In this document: positions 54,301-63,941 of the stretch, in pieces
Layout: each line of letters starts with the position of its first letter
Numbering within the stretch: the first letter of the stretch is position 1
NCBI GenBank assembly: GCA_000174895.1
Contig: ACOK01000117.1
Location: 112,615-176,614, forward strand
From: Ruminococcus flavefaciens FD-1
GTDB lineage: Bacteria; Bacillota; Clostridia; Oscillospirales; Ruminococcaceae
Reading direction: 5' to 3'
DNA length: 64,000 nucleotides
Made by a program: the position numbers and the translations under genes
Notes under the pieces: model-generated
Database searches by the model: none
Told to the model about the DNA's origin: nothing
What the model saw: only the letters and a program-made list of their open reading frames with translations

Positions 54301-54813
54301 ATGAAAGATTATGCTTTACTACTGCCCATACTATTTATTTTTCATGATATGGAAGAAATAATCGGGTTTCGTTATTTTTTCGGAAACAACAAACAGCTTT
54401 TTGAGCGTTTTCCAAAGATAACCGCAGTATACAAAGATTTCTCGACTGAGGGATTTGCATTAGCTGTATATGAGGAGTTTATCCCATTCTTTGGGATCAG
54501 TTTATTAGATTATTTCTTTCCGTGTAAAGTGCTAAACGTACTGTGGTTTGGTCTTATGATCTCTTTGACAGCACATTTCCTTGTGCATATTGGGCAAAGT
54601 ATTTATATTAGGAAGTATATACCTTCGCTGATAACGAGCCTTATTTGCTTACCTCCGAGTGTAATGATCATCCTAAAAACATTGAGCATTATCAATATTG
54701 ATTTGGTAACTATCATTCTGATACCTGTCGCAATCATCGGAATGATTTTAAATCTAAAGTTTGCTCATAGTCTCATGCATAAATATGGAAAAAAACTTAG
54801 CGGCAAATTCTGA
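54301..54813 (+). CDS. HXXEE-domain membrane protein
   Basis: 170 residues from ATG 54301, after GGGAG. FIFHDMEEIIGF near 13-24 is the His-x-x-Glu-Glu motif of the HXXEE family (PF13787-type), membrane proteins of unknown function. About four or five helices; a second His in LTAHFLVHIGQ fits the family. It is clearly more AT-rich than the genes on both sides and lies between the large binding protein and its permeases, preceded by a GTAGGGGAGCCCGCCCTCGG repeat. It looks like an insertion into the operon. Confidence 0.75.
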   Translation: MKDYALLLPILFIFHDMEEIIGFRYFFGNNKQLFERFPKITAVYKDFSTEGFALAVYEEFIPFFGISLLDYFFPCKVLNVLWFGLMISLTAHFLVHIGQSIYIRKYIPSLITSLICLPPSVMIILKTLSIINIDLVTIILIPVAIIGMILNLKFAHSLMHKYGKKLSGKF

Positions 54814-54869
54814 TTTATAAAATAGTTTCATCAAGCGGCGGAGGCTCTCCGCAGGAAGGAGGACAGCAT

Positions 54870-55811
54870 ATGGCACAGATAGCCGCCGAGGATATCGGCA
54901 AAAGATCAAAGCAGGAAAAGCGCAGACAGCTTCTGGTCTCGATAAAACAGAATAAGGAATGCTACCTGATGATAGCGCCGTTTATGCTGTTCTTCATCGT
55001 TTTCACAGTAGTCCCCGTCATAATGTCGCTGCCTATGGGCTTCACCGACTTCAACATGGCTCAGGCTCCGAAATTCGTGGGGCTTTCCAACTACACCACG
55101 CTTTTCCTTTCGGATAAGATATTCATTCGCTCCATAAGAGTTACGCTGGTTTTTGCCCTGCTTACGGGACCTGTCAGCTATGTGCTGTGCTTCATGCTGG
55201 CATGGCTGATAAACGAACTCCCCCCTAAGCTGAAAACCATATTCACGCTGATATTCTACGCTCCGTCGATGGCCAATGTCTACACGGTATGGCAGCTCAT
55301 TTTCAGCGGAGATATCAACGGCTACCTCAACTCATTCCTGATAGAGCTGGGAATCATCAACTCCCCTGTGCAGTGGCTGACAGACGGACGCTACGTACTG
55401 GGAGTGACCATAGTGGTACAGCTGTGGATATCCCTTGGCGCAGGCTTCCTTGCGCTCCGTGCAGGCTTCCAGAATATAGACCGCTCACTCTACGAAGCGG
55501 CGGCAATTGAGGGAATACGCACCAAATGGCAGGAGCTGATATACATCGTTATCCCGTCAATGGGACCGCAGATGATGTTTGCGGCGGTAATGCAGATAGT
55601 CAGCTCATTCACCGCAGGCACTGTTGCTCAGAGCCTTGTGGGATTCCCCAGCACCGACTACAAAGCCCACACCATCATGACCCATGCCTACGATTACGGC
55701 TGGGTAAGGTTTGAGATGGGCTATGCAGCGGCGATATGCATGATACTCTTTATTGCTATGTTCATCTGCAACAAGCTGATAAGCAAGGCGCTCGGCAAAT
55801 ACTTAGATTAA
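54870..55811 (+). CDS. Carbohydrate ABC transporter permease (MalF-like), pair 2
   Basis: 313 residues, six helices. Start after GGAAGGAGG. N-terminal basic stretch, MIAPFMLFFIVFTVVPVIMS, and EAA loop YEAAAIEGIRTKWQELIYIVIPSMGPQM. The binding-protein partner is most likely the 968-residue protein upstream. Confidence 0.92.
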   Translation: MAQIAAEDIGKRSKQEKRRQLLVSIKQNKECYLMIAPFMLFFIVFTVVPVIMSLPMGFTDFNMAQAPKFVGLSNYTTLFLSDKIFIRSIRVTLVFALLTGPVSYVLCFMLAWLINELPPKLKTIFTLIFYAPSMANVYTVWQLIFSGDINGYLNSFLIELGIINSPVQWLTDGRYVLGVTIVVQLWISLGAGFLALRAGFQNIDRSLYEAAAIEGIRTKWQELIYIVIPSMGPQMMFAAVMQIVSSFTAGTVAQSLVGFPSTDYKAHTIMTHAYDYGWVRFEMGYAAAICMILFIAMFICNKLISKALGKYLD

Positions 55812-55906
55812 TGCGTAATTCGTAATGCGTAATGCGTAATTTTATAATTCATCCCCGTCAGGGGATACCATAATTACGAATTACGAATTACGAATTACGC
55901 ATTGAA
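55811..55906. repeat. GCGTAAT/ATTACGC repeat hairpin inside the ABC operon
   Basis: AATGCGTAATTCGTAATGCG tandem motifs are mirrored by AATTACGAATTACGAATTAC after a CCCCGTCAGGGG centre. The arms of about 33 bp give one large hairpin between the two permease genes; no promoter or gene is visible. Confidence 0.8.
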
Positions 55907-55920
55907 AAGGAGGTGTTATT

Positions 55921-56799
55921 ATGGCGGCAGTCAATACCGAAAAACTCAGAGCTTCAAACAAGCAGGCAGGACGCAGATACGGCGGCACTATCGCCATATT
56001 CACCGTCCTTCTTCTGGTGGGACTTTTCATGCTCCTGCCCATATATCTTACTGTTATAATGTCCATCAAGCCTGTGGAGGAGCTTTTCATCTTCCCTCCC
56101 AAACTCTACGCAGTAAGGCCGACTCTCGACAATTTCCGTGATATGTTCCGTGATATGAGCAGCAACCGTGTGCCTTTCTCACGCTATGTTTTCAACAGCA
56201 TATCCGTTACCGTGACAGTTACGGTGCTCCAGTGCATTTTCTGCTCAATGGCGGCATTTGTGCTGGCTAAGTGCAGATTCCCCGGCAGCAAGCTCATCAA
56301 CAGCATAATCGTCATTGCTCTCCTCTATCAGAGCAACGTTATCTATATCATGCAGTATATCGTTATGTCAAGGCTTCACCTGATAGACAGTCCCCTTGCG
56401 CTGATACTGCCTTCCATCGCCTCACCGATGGGACTTTTCCTCATGAGGCAGTCCATAAGTCAGATACCCGATTCCATCATAGAAGCGGCAAAGGTGGACG
56501 GCGCAGGACTTTTCCGAATATGCTGGCAGATAGTCATGCCCAATCAGAAGCCTGCTCTCATGACACTTATCATATTCGCATTTCAGGCGGCATGGAATAT
56601 ACAGTCAGGCTCACTGGTCTTCAGGGAGGAGTACAAAACTCTCCCAACTGTTGTAACTCAGGCAGCGGCTTCGGGTCTGGCAAAGGCAGGCGTAGCAATG
56701 GCGGCGGCTGTATTCATGCTTGTGCCTCCTATAGTCATATTCATGCTGGCACAGAGACAGGTCATCGAAACTATGGCTCACTCGGGCATAAAGGAGTAA
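55921..56799 (+). CDS. Carbohydrate ABC transporter permease (MalG-like), pair 2
   Basis: 292 residues, six helices. AAAAGGAGGTG precedes the ATG. EAA loop IIEAAKVDGAGLFRICWQIVMPNQKPAL; NFRDMFRDMSSNRVPFSRYVFNS is the usual periplasmic region after helix 1. Pairs with the 54870 gene. Confidence 0.92.
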   Translation: MAAVNTEKLRASNKQAGRRYGGTIAIFTVLLLVGLFMLLPIYLTVIMSIKPVEELFIFPPKLYAVRPTLDNFRDMFRDMSSNRVPFSRYVFNSISVTVTVTVLQCIFCSMAAFVLAKCRFPGSKLINSIIVIALLYQSNVIYIMQYIVMSRLHLIDSPLALILPSIASPMGLFLMRQSISQIPDSIIEAAKVDGAGLFRICWQIVMPNQKPALMTLIIFAFQAAWNIQSGSLVFREEYKTLPTVVTQAAASGLAKAGVAMAAAVFMLVPPIVIFMLAQRQVIETMAHSGIKE

Positions 56800-56929
56800 G
56801 CAGTTTTCAGAGAGCAGAGTTTGTAGGGGACGGCGTCCTCGACGTCCCACCAAGCAGGAGGCTATGCCTGCATCGCCCCGTGACGTTTCAAAAATGTTAC
56901 AGGCAATAACGCAAAGGAAGTGAAAGCAA

Positions 56930-58414
56930 ATGATGTCAAAACTGAAAAGATATATCCCGGCAGTGACTGCATTTGCTGTGCTCGCCTCCTTCGGCATATC
57001 TGTGACAGCTTCGGCTGCCGCTCCCTCGGATAGCTACAACTACGACAGATGGGGCGATGCTATCCCCTCACAGGCAGGCTACACCGCTGAAAGGGCAGTC
57101 ACAGGATACGACCTGGGCATAGACGCTTTTGATTCGCCCAGCGATATATTCTGCTCCCATGACAGACTTTTCTATATCGCTGATACAGGCAATAACCGCA
57201 TAGTTGCCGCTGATGAAAGCCTTGAAAATGCCGTGAAGATATACGACAGCTTCACCATGCCCGACGGAAGCAAAACTTCCCTCAACAAGCCTTCGGGAGT
57301 ATTCGTATCCCCCGAAAACAAGAATATGTACATCGCCGACACCGAAAATTCGAGGGTCCTGATAGCGGATACCGACGGCAATGTGCTGATGGAGATAACC
57401 AAGCCCGATTCCGATATCTTTGACAGCCGCAAGACCTTTCTTCCGCAGAAGGTGACTGCTGACAAGGCAGGCAATATCTACATAGTGCTGGGAAATATCA
57501 CCACCGGTGCGGCCATGTTTTCGCCTGAGGGCAGTTTTATCGGATTTTACGGCGCTAACCGTGTTGAGCCCACTGCAAAGATAATCCGCAACTATTTCCG
57601 CAATCTCTTCATGTCCGAGGAGAAAAGGGCACGGCGCACCAGAAGCGTCCCCACGGGAATCACCAACTTCGACATAGACGGCGACTTCATCTTCACCTGC
57701 ACAGCTTCGTCCTCGCAGACTACCGATACCGTCAAGAAGCTGAATGCGGCAGGCAACAATATATTCGCAAACTATGAGGTAACTTTCGGTGACTACACTC
57801 CCATGTACGATACCTCACGCAACAAGGTCATGGCGCCTTCCATAGTGGATATCGACATCGCAGAGGACGGCAATATAAACTGCCTTGACCATACCACAGG
57901 CAGGATATTCCAGTACGACGAGGACTGCAATCTCCTCTTCATCACAGGCGCTATTGCCCGTCAGACAGGCGGATTCGATCAGGCTGCCGCCCTTGAATCA
58001 CTGGACGAAGATCTCTATGTGGTGGATTCCGTCAAGAATACCGTAACTGTATTCACCGAGACCGATTTCGGAAAGACCGTTCACAAAGCAGCCGCCCTCT
58101 ACAATGAGGGACGCTACGAGGAAGCCCTCGGCCCCTGGTATGAGGTGCTGAAAAGTGACGGAAACTATCACCGTGCCCATATAGGTATCGCCTCTGCGCT
58201 GCTGAGACAAGGCGACTACAAGGGCGCTATGAAATACGCTAAGCTTGCAGATGCAGGCAAGATATACAACAAGGCTTTCGAGGGAAGAAGACGTGAATTC
58301 CTGAAAGCCAACTTCGGATACATCCTTGCAGGTACAGCCGCTTTTGCAGTTATTGCAGCAGCGGCGGCAAGGCTTATCCGCAGACGAAAAAGAGATAAGG
58401 AGGCTGAAAGCTGA
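56930..58414 (+). CDS. Secreted NHL-repeat/TPR protein with C-terminal membrane anchor
   Basis: 494 residues. Signal peptide about 1-28 (ending TASAAAPS). NHL-type beta-propeller units carry the IADTGNNRIVAADE and IADTENSRVLIADT signatures, with further blades to about 385. Two TPR-like helices follow (AALYNEGRYEEALGPWYEVL, HRAHIGIASALLRQGDYKGA), then one membrane helix (YILAGTAAFAVIAAAAARLI) and a basic tail. It therefore faces outward, tethered at its C terminus. Such proteins accompany YIP1 and DUF5696 genes beside sugar importers in Firmicutes; function unknown. Confidence 0.82.
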   Translation: MMSKLKRYIPAVTAFAVLASFGISVTASAAAPSDSYNYDRWGDAIPSQAGYTAERAVTGYDLGIDAFDSPSDIFCSHDRLFYIADTGNNRIVAADESLENAVKIYDSFTMPDGSKTSLNKPSGVFVSPENKNMYIADTENSRVLIADTDGNVLMEITKPDSDIFDSRKTFLPQKVTADKAGNIYIVLGNITTGAAMFSPEGSFIGFYGANRVEPTAKIIRNYFRNLFMSEEKRARRTRSVPTGITNFDIDGDFIFTCTASSSQTTDTVKKLNAAGNNIFANYEVTFGDYTPMYDTSRNKVMAPSIVDIDIAEDGNINCLDHTTGRIFQYDEDCNLLFITGAIARQTGGFDQAAALESLDEDLYVVDSVKNTVTVFTETDFGKTVHKAAALYNEGRYEEALGPWYEVLKSDGNYHRAHIGIASALLRQGDYKGAMKYAKLADAGKIYNKAFEGRRREFLKANFGYILAGTAAFAVIAAAAARLIRRRKRDKEAES

Positions 58415-59043
58415 TGATGGACCTGACAGAGACTCAGTGGGTGCGCTATGCAGTAACTCATCCCGTCGAGGGCTTCGATGATATGCGCTGGAAAAAATCA
58501 GGCTCGCTGAAAATCGCCTTCCTCATAGTGGGACTTCTCTTCTTCGGTGAGATAGCCGATGACAGACTTTTCGGCGCTCAGTTCTTCATAAGCTACGAAA
58601 GGATATTCAACGTAGTACCGTATATAGTTCAGAGCATCATACTCTTTGCAGTGTGGGTAGTGGGCAACTGGGCGGTGTGTACCCTCCTTGACGGCGAGGG
58701 GACAATGAAGAATATCTGCATATACAGCGCCTATGCCCTTATCCCTTATGTGGCGCAGCTTTATATAAACGTCATACTCTCCCATGTCCTTATAAGGGAT
58801 GAGAGCGTATTCCTGGATATAATCCGTATCATAGGCATCGGCTGGACTGCCATGCTGCTGTTTTCGGCAATAAAGTCGGTGCATCAGTACAGCTTCCTCA
58901 AAACGGCAGCGGCTGTCCTTCTGACTATCGCAGCAATGCTGATAATGCTGTTCCTGCTGGTGCTTATGCTGGCGCTTTTGCAGCAGATATGGATATTCAT
59001 TTCCACCGTAGTAACAGAGATAATTTACCGAATAAAGGTATAG
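58414..59043 (+). CDS. YIP1-family membrane protein
   Basis: 209 residues, five or six helices (for example IAFLIVGLLFFGEIA, IVQSIILFAVWVVGNWAVC, LIMLFLLVLMLALLQQIWIF). VVGNWAVCTLLDGEGTMKNI and YALIPY match the YIP1 (PF04893) core of bacterial integral membrane proteins of unknown function. The start overlaps the stop of the NHL gene, so the two are coupled. Confidence 0.8.
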   Translation: MMDLTETQWVRYAVTHPVEGFDDMRWKKSGSLKIAFLIVGLLFFGEIADDRLFGAQFFISYERIFNVVPYIVQSIILFAVWVVGNWAVCTLLDGEGTMKNICIYSAYALIPYVAQLYINVILSHVLIRDESVFLDIIRIIGIGWTAMLLFSAIKSVHQYSFLKTAAAVLLTIAAMLIMLFLLVLMLALLQQIWIFISTVVTEIIYRIKV

Positions 59044-59053
59044 GAGTGATCTC

Positions 59054-61864
59054 ATGGCTAACAAAATAAAAAGAGCTGTACTATGCCTTTTGTCAGCGTC
59101 ACTTCTTGCTGTTTCGGGGCAGACATTCGCTGACGGAGAAAATACCGACAGCGGGGAAGTCTCATCTGAGGCTGAAGAAACCGAACAGAAAACCGCTGCC
59201 CGTGCGAAGGAAGCTGTTGAAAAGATCGACTGTGAAGACAGCTTTATCACCTCTTACCTGAAAAAAACAGGCAGTGTCAGCGGCTATGACGTTTACCTTA
59301 AAGAGAAGAAATTCGATTCCGCTATCTGGGAGAAAAACGGCGGCAAGCCTGCAAAGAAGGCTGACTACACCGACAAGCAGAAAGAACTGGACAAGACCAT
59401 AACCGAGCTGAAAAGGCTGGGGGATATCACCATAGTCGATATCCGTACAGGAAAAGCTGCGGCTACTTTCAAAAAAAGCAGCAAATGCGGCGAGGGCAAA
59501 CTCTGGGTCAGCGACGGAGGAAGATTCCTCCTGACCATGAATGAGGACAGCACAAAGCCGCTGAAAATTATGGAGGTAATATCCACTATCGACGACCCGT
59601 ACCTTTTCAGGTCAGAGGATGGCAAGACCCTTGAACTTACCGACAGCAAGCACAAAAAGGTCATCAGCACCTACAAGGACAGCGGTATCGAGGACGGAAA
59701 AAGAGTATTCACAGGCGATAACGGCTTCGCATGGACTGATAAAGATACAAAGCAGGTATTAGGCACTTTCCGCTATTCCGCCGAAAACGAGAATTACCGG
59801 ATGATAGTCAGCGACCGCTTCGGCAGCTTCGGTCTGGAAAACAAAAAGACAGGCTATATCTGGTGGTCAATACCTATGGGCGCTTCCCGTGACAGCATCG
59901 CCACACCTCTGCTTGCCGATGAACTCCGCTCCACAAGCATACTCAGATACGGCATCCCCGAAAACCGCAACAACAACAATTTTCTCAGGTCAGCCACAGG
60001 CGACTGCGATATCTCAGTCAAGGATATCAAGGACGGCATCCGTGTGACCTATAACTATATCTCCGCCGGATTCAGCTATCCCGTGGACTATACACTGGAA
60101 AAGGACTACGTGAAGGCAAGCCTGAAGATAAGCGATATCAAGGAGAAAAAGCCGGAGAATGTGGCTACTGAGGTCACTCTCCTCGGCAGCTTCGGTGCAG
60201 GCGATATGAATGAGGAGGGCTATTATGTAGTCCCTGACGGCTGCGGCGCTCTCATACGATTCAACAACAACAGGACAACCCAGTCCAACATCTACCGTCA
60301 GAGAGTCTACGGCGACGACCTGACAGCTGTCCCTGTTACAAAGGGGGCTGTTTCCGAGCAGATATATCTTCCCGTATACGGCATCGTCAAAGAGGACAAC
60401 GCTATGCTGGTAGTGGCGGCAAAGGGCGATACAAACGCTATCCTCTCCGCCAACGTATCAAGGCAGTCCAACAGCAGCTATAACCTTTGCAGCTTCACTT
60501 TCATGCTGAGAGGTACGGATGATTATTATATGTCGGGCAGCGGAAACGAGCGGTTTACCGTGTTTGAAAGCGGCGATATAAAGTCCGACGATATCGAACT
60601 GCGCTACTACCCTATATCCGGAAAAGGTGCCGACTATACCGACATCGCCGCAAGGTACAGGCAGTATCTCCTCGAAGACGGCGGAGTTGAAAAGAGAGCG
60701 GAGGACAACGATTCTCCCCTGTATATCGGGCTTTACGGCGGAGTCATGAAGAAAAAGCCGTTTCTGGGCATACCCGTGAATAAAAAAACAGCGCTGACGG
60801 ATTTCTCTCAGGCGAAGGATATCCTCTCTCAGCTTCGTGAAAACGGAGTTGACGATATGGCGGTATCCTACGCAAACTGGACCAATAACGGCATCCGCAG
60901 CAGAATAGACACAAAGGCCGAGCCTTCGGGAAAACTTGGCGGCAGTTCGGATTTCAGCGCACTTTCCGAATTCATAGCCGAGGGCGGAGAGCTTTATCCC
61001 GTTTCCGATAACAAATGCTTCTATCCCGGCGGAGGCTACAACTCATTCTCGAAAACTTCCGTAAGGATATCGGGCTCATATTCACGAATAGTCAGCTACG
61101 ACAGGGCTTACGGCATCCCCGACGGATTCAGGAAGAATATGTCTCTGCTGTCTCCGGGCAGCTTCAGTCAGATACTCACCGAGGCGGCTGACAGCTACAG
61201 CAGCGCAGGTCTCAGCGGCATTTCCCTGTCTGACCTTCCGTCATCCCTTTACGGCGATTACGGCAAGAAAGGCGTATCCCGTGGTGCTGCGGCAAAGCTG
61301 TTTGCCGAGGGCTGTGAAAAGCTGGACGGCAGTCTGGAAAACGGCATACTGGCAAAAACCGCCAACGCCTACGCTTTCCCGTATATAAGCAGGATAACCG
61401 ATGTGCCCATGACTTCAAGCAGATACGACCTCTTTGATGAGGATATCCCGTTCTATCAGCTGGTGCTTCACGGTATAATCCCATATGCATCCGAGGCTGT
61501 CAACGGAAGTCCGTCCCCCGAAGATACGGCGCTCATGGCGGCATCCGTAGGCTGCGGACTTGATTTCGACATGATATACGAAGAACCGTCCGAGCTCAAA
61601 GATACGGTGCTGGATACCCTCTACTATGCGGACTACCGCTGGTGGACCGATACCGCCGCCGAATACTACCGCCTTCTCAGCCCCATGCTGAAAGCGGTCA
61701 GCGGATGCACTATCACCGACTACAGCGCCGACGGAGATATAATAACTACGGTTTACGACAACGGCACGGAAGTTGTCACCGATATGAAAAACAAGACCAT
61801 AGAATACAACGGCAATATGATTCAGCTTGGCGGAAAGGAGGCATCAGCGGCTGATGAGCAGTAA
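59054..61864 (+). CDS. Large secreted DUF5696-like protein
   Basis: 936 residues. Signal peptide about 1-26 (ending QTFADG). A middle beta-rich domain (RYSAENENYRMIVSDRFGSF, GLENKKTGYIWWS, FNNNRTTQSNIYRQRVYGDD) precedes a TIM-barrel-like half (LSQLRENGVDDMAVSYANWT, GISLSDLPSSLYGDYGKKGV), and a C-terminal segment YYRLLSPMLKAVSGCTITDY typical of DUF5696. It resembles a glycoside-hydrolase-like scaffold, but I cannot name catalytic residues. It lies with sugar permeases and a YIP1 gene, as often seen for this family, and may process or present the imported glycan. Confidence 0.72.
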   Translation: MANKIKRAVLCLLSASLLAVSGQTFADGENTDSGEVSSEAEETEQKTAARAKEAVEKIDCEDSFITSYLKKTGSVSGYDVYLKEKKFDSAIWEKNGGKPAKKADYTDKQKELDKTITELKRLGDITIVDIRTGKAAATFKKSSKCGEGKLWVSDGGRFLLTMNEDSTKPLKIMEVISTIDDPYLFRSEDGKTLELTDSKHKKVISTYKDSGIEDGKRVFTGDNGFAWTDKDTKQVLGTFRYSAENENYRMIVSDRFGSFGLENKKTGYIWWSIPMGASRDSIATPLLADELRSTSILRYGIPENRNNNNFLRSATGDCDISVKDIKDGIRVTYNYISAGFSYPVDYTLEKDYVKASLKISDIKEKKPENVATEVTLLGSFGAGDMNEEGYYVVPDGCGALIRFNNNRTTQSNIYRQRVYGDDLTAVPVTKGAVSEQIYLPVYGIVKEDNAMLVVAAKGDTNAILSANVSRQSNSSYNLCSFTFMLRGTDDYYMSGSGNERFTVFESGDIKSDDIELRYYPISGKGADYTDIAARYRQYLLEDGGVEKRAEDNDSPLYIGLYGGVMKKKPFLGIPVNKKTALTDFSQAKDILSQLRENGVDDMAVSYANWTNNGIRSRIDTKAEPSGKLGGSSDFSALSEFIAEGGELYPVSDNKCFYPGGGYNSFSKTSVRISGSYSRIVSYDRAYGIPDGFRKNMSLLSPGSFSQILTEAADSYSSAGLSGISLSDLPSSLYGDYGKKGVSRGAAAKLFAEGCEKLDGSLENGILAKTANAYAFPYISRITDVPMTSSRYDLFDEDIPFYQLVLHGIIPYASEAVNGSPSPEDTALMAASVGCGLDFDMIYEEPSELKDTVLDTLYYADYRWWTDTAAEYYRLLSPMLKAVSGCTITDYSADGDIITTVYDNGTEVVTDMKNKTIEYNGNMIQLGGKEASAADEQ

Positions 61865-62765
61865 AAAGGCAAGAAAATTACCATATCAGCGCAGGAAAGC
61901 ACTCTACGGCTACGGCTTCATAAGCCTGTGGCTGGTGGGCACTGTCATATTCTTCCTGATACCTCTGATACAGTCTCTGCGCTACTCATTCTGCGAGGTA
62001 AAGGTAAATCCCGGCTCGCTGGAAACGGAATTCGCAGGGCTGAAAAAGTACATCTACGCTCTGAACGAAGATCAGTATTACACCGAGTACCTGAGTTCAA
62101 CACTGCTGGAAACTCTGTGGAAAACTCCGCTGATACTGATATTCTCACTGTTCATAGCGGTGATACTCAATCAGAAATTCCGTGGACGCACCTTTGCGAG
62201 GGCGGTATTCTTCCTCCCTGTCATAATCGCAACAGGCCCTGTTTTCAAGATAATCAGCGGCGATATGTCAAAGACAGGCAACACAGGCGCACAGCGGTTC
62301 TCGACTATGTTCTCCACCGACCTGATAGGCGAACTTATGGAGTTTCTGGGAATTTACGGTCTCAGCGACAAGATGAACACCATGATATCGGCAGTAGCTG
62401 ACAATATTTTCGGCATCGTCTGGAGTTCGGGAATACAGATAATCCTCTTCCTTGCGGCGCTTCAGAACATCCCGTCATCCGCAAGAGAAGCCGCCGAGGT
62501 GGAGGGCGCTACGGCGTGGGAGTACTTCTGGAAGATAACTTTCCCCTATGTTACGCCGTTTATACTGGCAAACTTCATCTACACCGTCATAGATTCATTC
62601 ACAAGCCCCATGAATCAGGTAATGAACCGTATACTCGAACTGAAAAGTCAGTGGGACTTCGGTGAGGCTTCCGCTATGGCATGGATATACTTTGCCATCG
62701 TCCTCGCCGCTATCGGTATCGTTACTTTCATAGTGAACAAGTTCGTTTACTATGAGGTAGACTGA
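61854..62765 (+). CDS. Carbohydrate ABC transporter permease (MalF-like), pair 3
   Basis: 303 residues from ATG 61854 (MSSKKARKLPYQRRK), overlapping the DUF5696 stop by 11 bases; the AAGGAGG box at 61835-61841 lies inside the previous gene. Six helices, LWLVGTVIFFLIPLIQSLRYSF, and EAA loop REAAEVEGATAWEYFWKITFPYVTPF. The extended PGSLETEFAGLKKYIYALNEDQYYTEYL region is typical of oligosaccharide permeases beside DUF5696. Confidence 0.92.
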   Translation: MSSKKARKLPYQRRKALYGYGFISLWLVGTVIFFLIPLIQSLRYSFCEVKVNPGSLETEFAGLKKYIYALNEDQYYTEYLSSTLLETLWKTPLILIFSLFIAVILNQKFRGRTFARAVFFLPVIIATGPVFKIISGDMSKTGNTGAQRFSTMFSTDLIGELMEFLGIYGLSDKMNTMISAVADNIFGIVWSSGIQIILFLAALQNIPSSAREAAEVEGATAWEYFWKITFPYVTPFILANFIYTVIDSFTSPMNQVMNRILELKSQWDFGEASAMAWIYFAIVLAAIGIVTFIVNKFVYYEVD

Positions 62766-62778
62766 GGAGGTGGACATC

Positions 62779-63804
62779 ATGGCAGATACTCCACAGGCTG
62801 CTGTAAAATCAGCAGACGAGATAGGCACTCTCAGCAAAAAGGAACGGAAAAAGCTCCATATGCAGAAGATGACAAAAGAGGAACTTGCCTATCTGCGCAG
62901 AAAAAGCGTTACCGACAAGGTGTGGCCGTTTTTCAGGGCTTTCATCCTCATCGGTCTGGGATTCGTTATCATGTATCCGCTTATCTATATGGTAAGCTGC
63001 GCATTCCGTGAAAGAGGAGATATGAGCGACCCTACCGTTATGTGGATACCACGTCACCTCACACTGGATATAATCCGTGAAACAGTTCAGGCTATGGATT
63101 TCTGGAACACGCTGAAAACTACTCTGGTGCTGAATATCGGCTGTTCGGTGGTTCAGGTGTTCTCATGCGCATTGACCGGCTACGGCTTTGCAAGATTCAG
63201 CTTCAGGGGAAAGAAGCTGCTGTTCGTCATCGTTATAATGATGATACTGGTCCCCACGCAGGTAATATCACTTCCGCTGTACAGTCAGTTCAGATATTTC
63301 GGCATAAAGGGACTTTTCTCCATCAACCTTATCGACAGCAAGCTGACAATGTACCTGCCTGCTATCACAGGAAACGGTATACGCTCAGGCCTGATGATAC
63401 TGATTTTCCGCCAGTTTTTCCGTGGTATGCCCAAGGAACTTGAGGACGCCGCCTATATCGACGGATGCGGTCCCTTCATGACATTCATAAGGGTAATGAT
63501 ACCCAATGCCGCTTCATCGTTCCTGACAGTGTTCCTGTTCTCGGTGGTGTGGTACTGGAACGACTACTACGTCAGCACCACTTTCTTCACCAATACCCGA
63601 ACCGTCGCACTCATGCTGACTAACCTGGACAGCGAACTGAAACTAAGGCTTTTCAACAATATCTCAGCCAATATCAATCCTCGTGAAGCCATAGTCTGGA
63701 AAGAAGCAGGCTGCCTTATATGTATCGCTCCTCTGCTTCTGATGTACGTACTGCTGCAAAAACACTTCACCGAAGGCATCGAACGCTCAGGTATCGTCGG
63801 ATAA
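62779..63804 (+). CDS. Carbohydrate ABC transporter permease (MalG-like), pair 3
   Basis: 341 residues from ATG 62779 (MADTPQAAVK), five bases after GAGGAGGTGG. An N-terminal cytoplasmic extension of about 55 charged residues (LSKKERKKLHMQKMTKEELAY) is longer than in MalG. Six helices follow; EAA loop LEDAAYIDGCGPFMTFIRVMIPNAASSF. It ends the locus; a hairpin repeat follows. Confidence 0.92.
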   Translation: MADTPQAAVKSADEIGTLSKKERKKLHMQKMTKEELAYLRRKSVTDKVWPFFRAFILIGLGFVIMYPLIYMVSCAFRERGDMSDPTVMWIPRHLTLDIIRETVQAMDFWNTLKTTLVLNIGCSVVQVFSCALTGYGFARFSFRGKKLLFVIVIMMILVPTQVISLPLYSQFRYFGIKGLFSINLIDSKLTMYLPAITGNGIRSGLMILIFRQFFRGMPKELEDAAYIDGCGPFMTFIRVMIPNAASSFLTVFLFSVVWYWNDYYVSTTFFTNTRTVALMLTNLDSELKLRLFNNISANINPREAIVWKEAGCLICIAPLLLMYVLLQKHFTEGIERSGIVG

Positions 63805-63825
63805 AAAAATTATCCCCTTACAAAG

Positions 63826-63920
63826 GTTAACCGCTGTACTCTTATAGAAACTTTATACGCATTTATCGGGGGAAACCTTTCTGAGGAAAGGTTCTCCCCC
63901 GAACCCCCTTCCAAAGACTT
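63826..63920. repeat. Third member of the ~190-bp hairpin repeat family (core only)
   Basis: Begins TTAACCGCTGTACTCTTATA and includes ATTTATCGGGGGAAACCTTT with the CTGAGGAAAGGTTCTCCCCC arm. The right half of the family unit is not clearly present. It could serve as the terminator of the ABC locus. Confidence 0.75.
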
Positions 63921-63941
63921 TTAATAGAATTTTTCCCCTGA

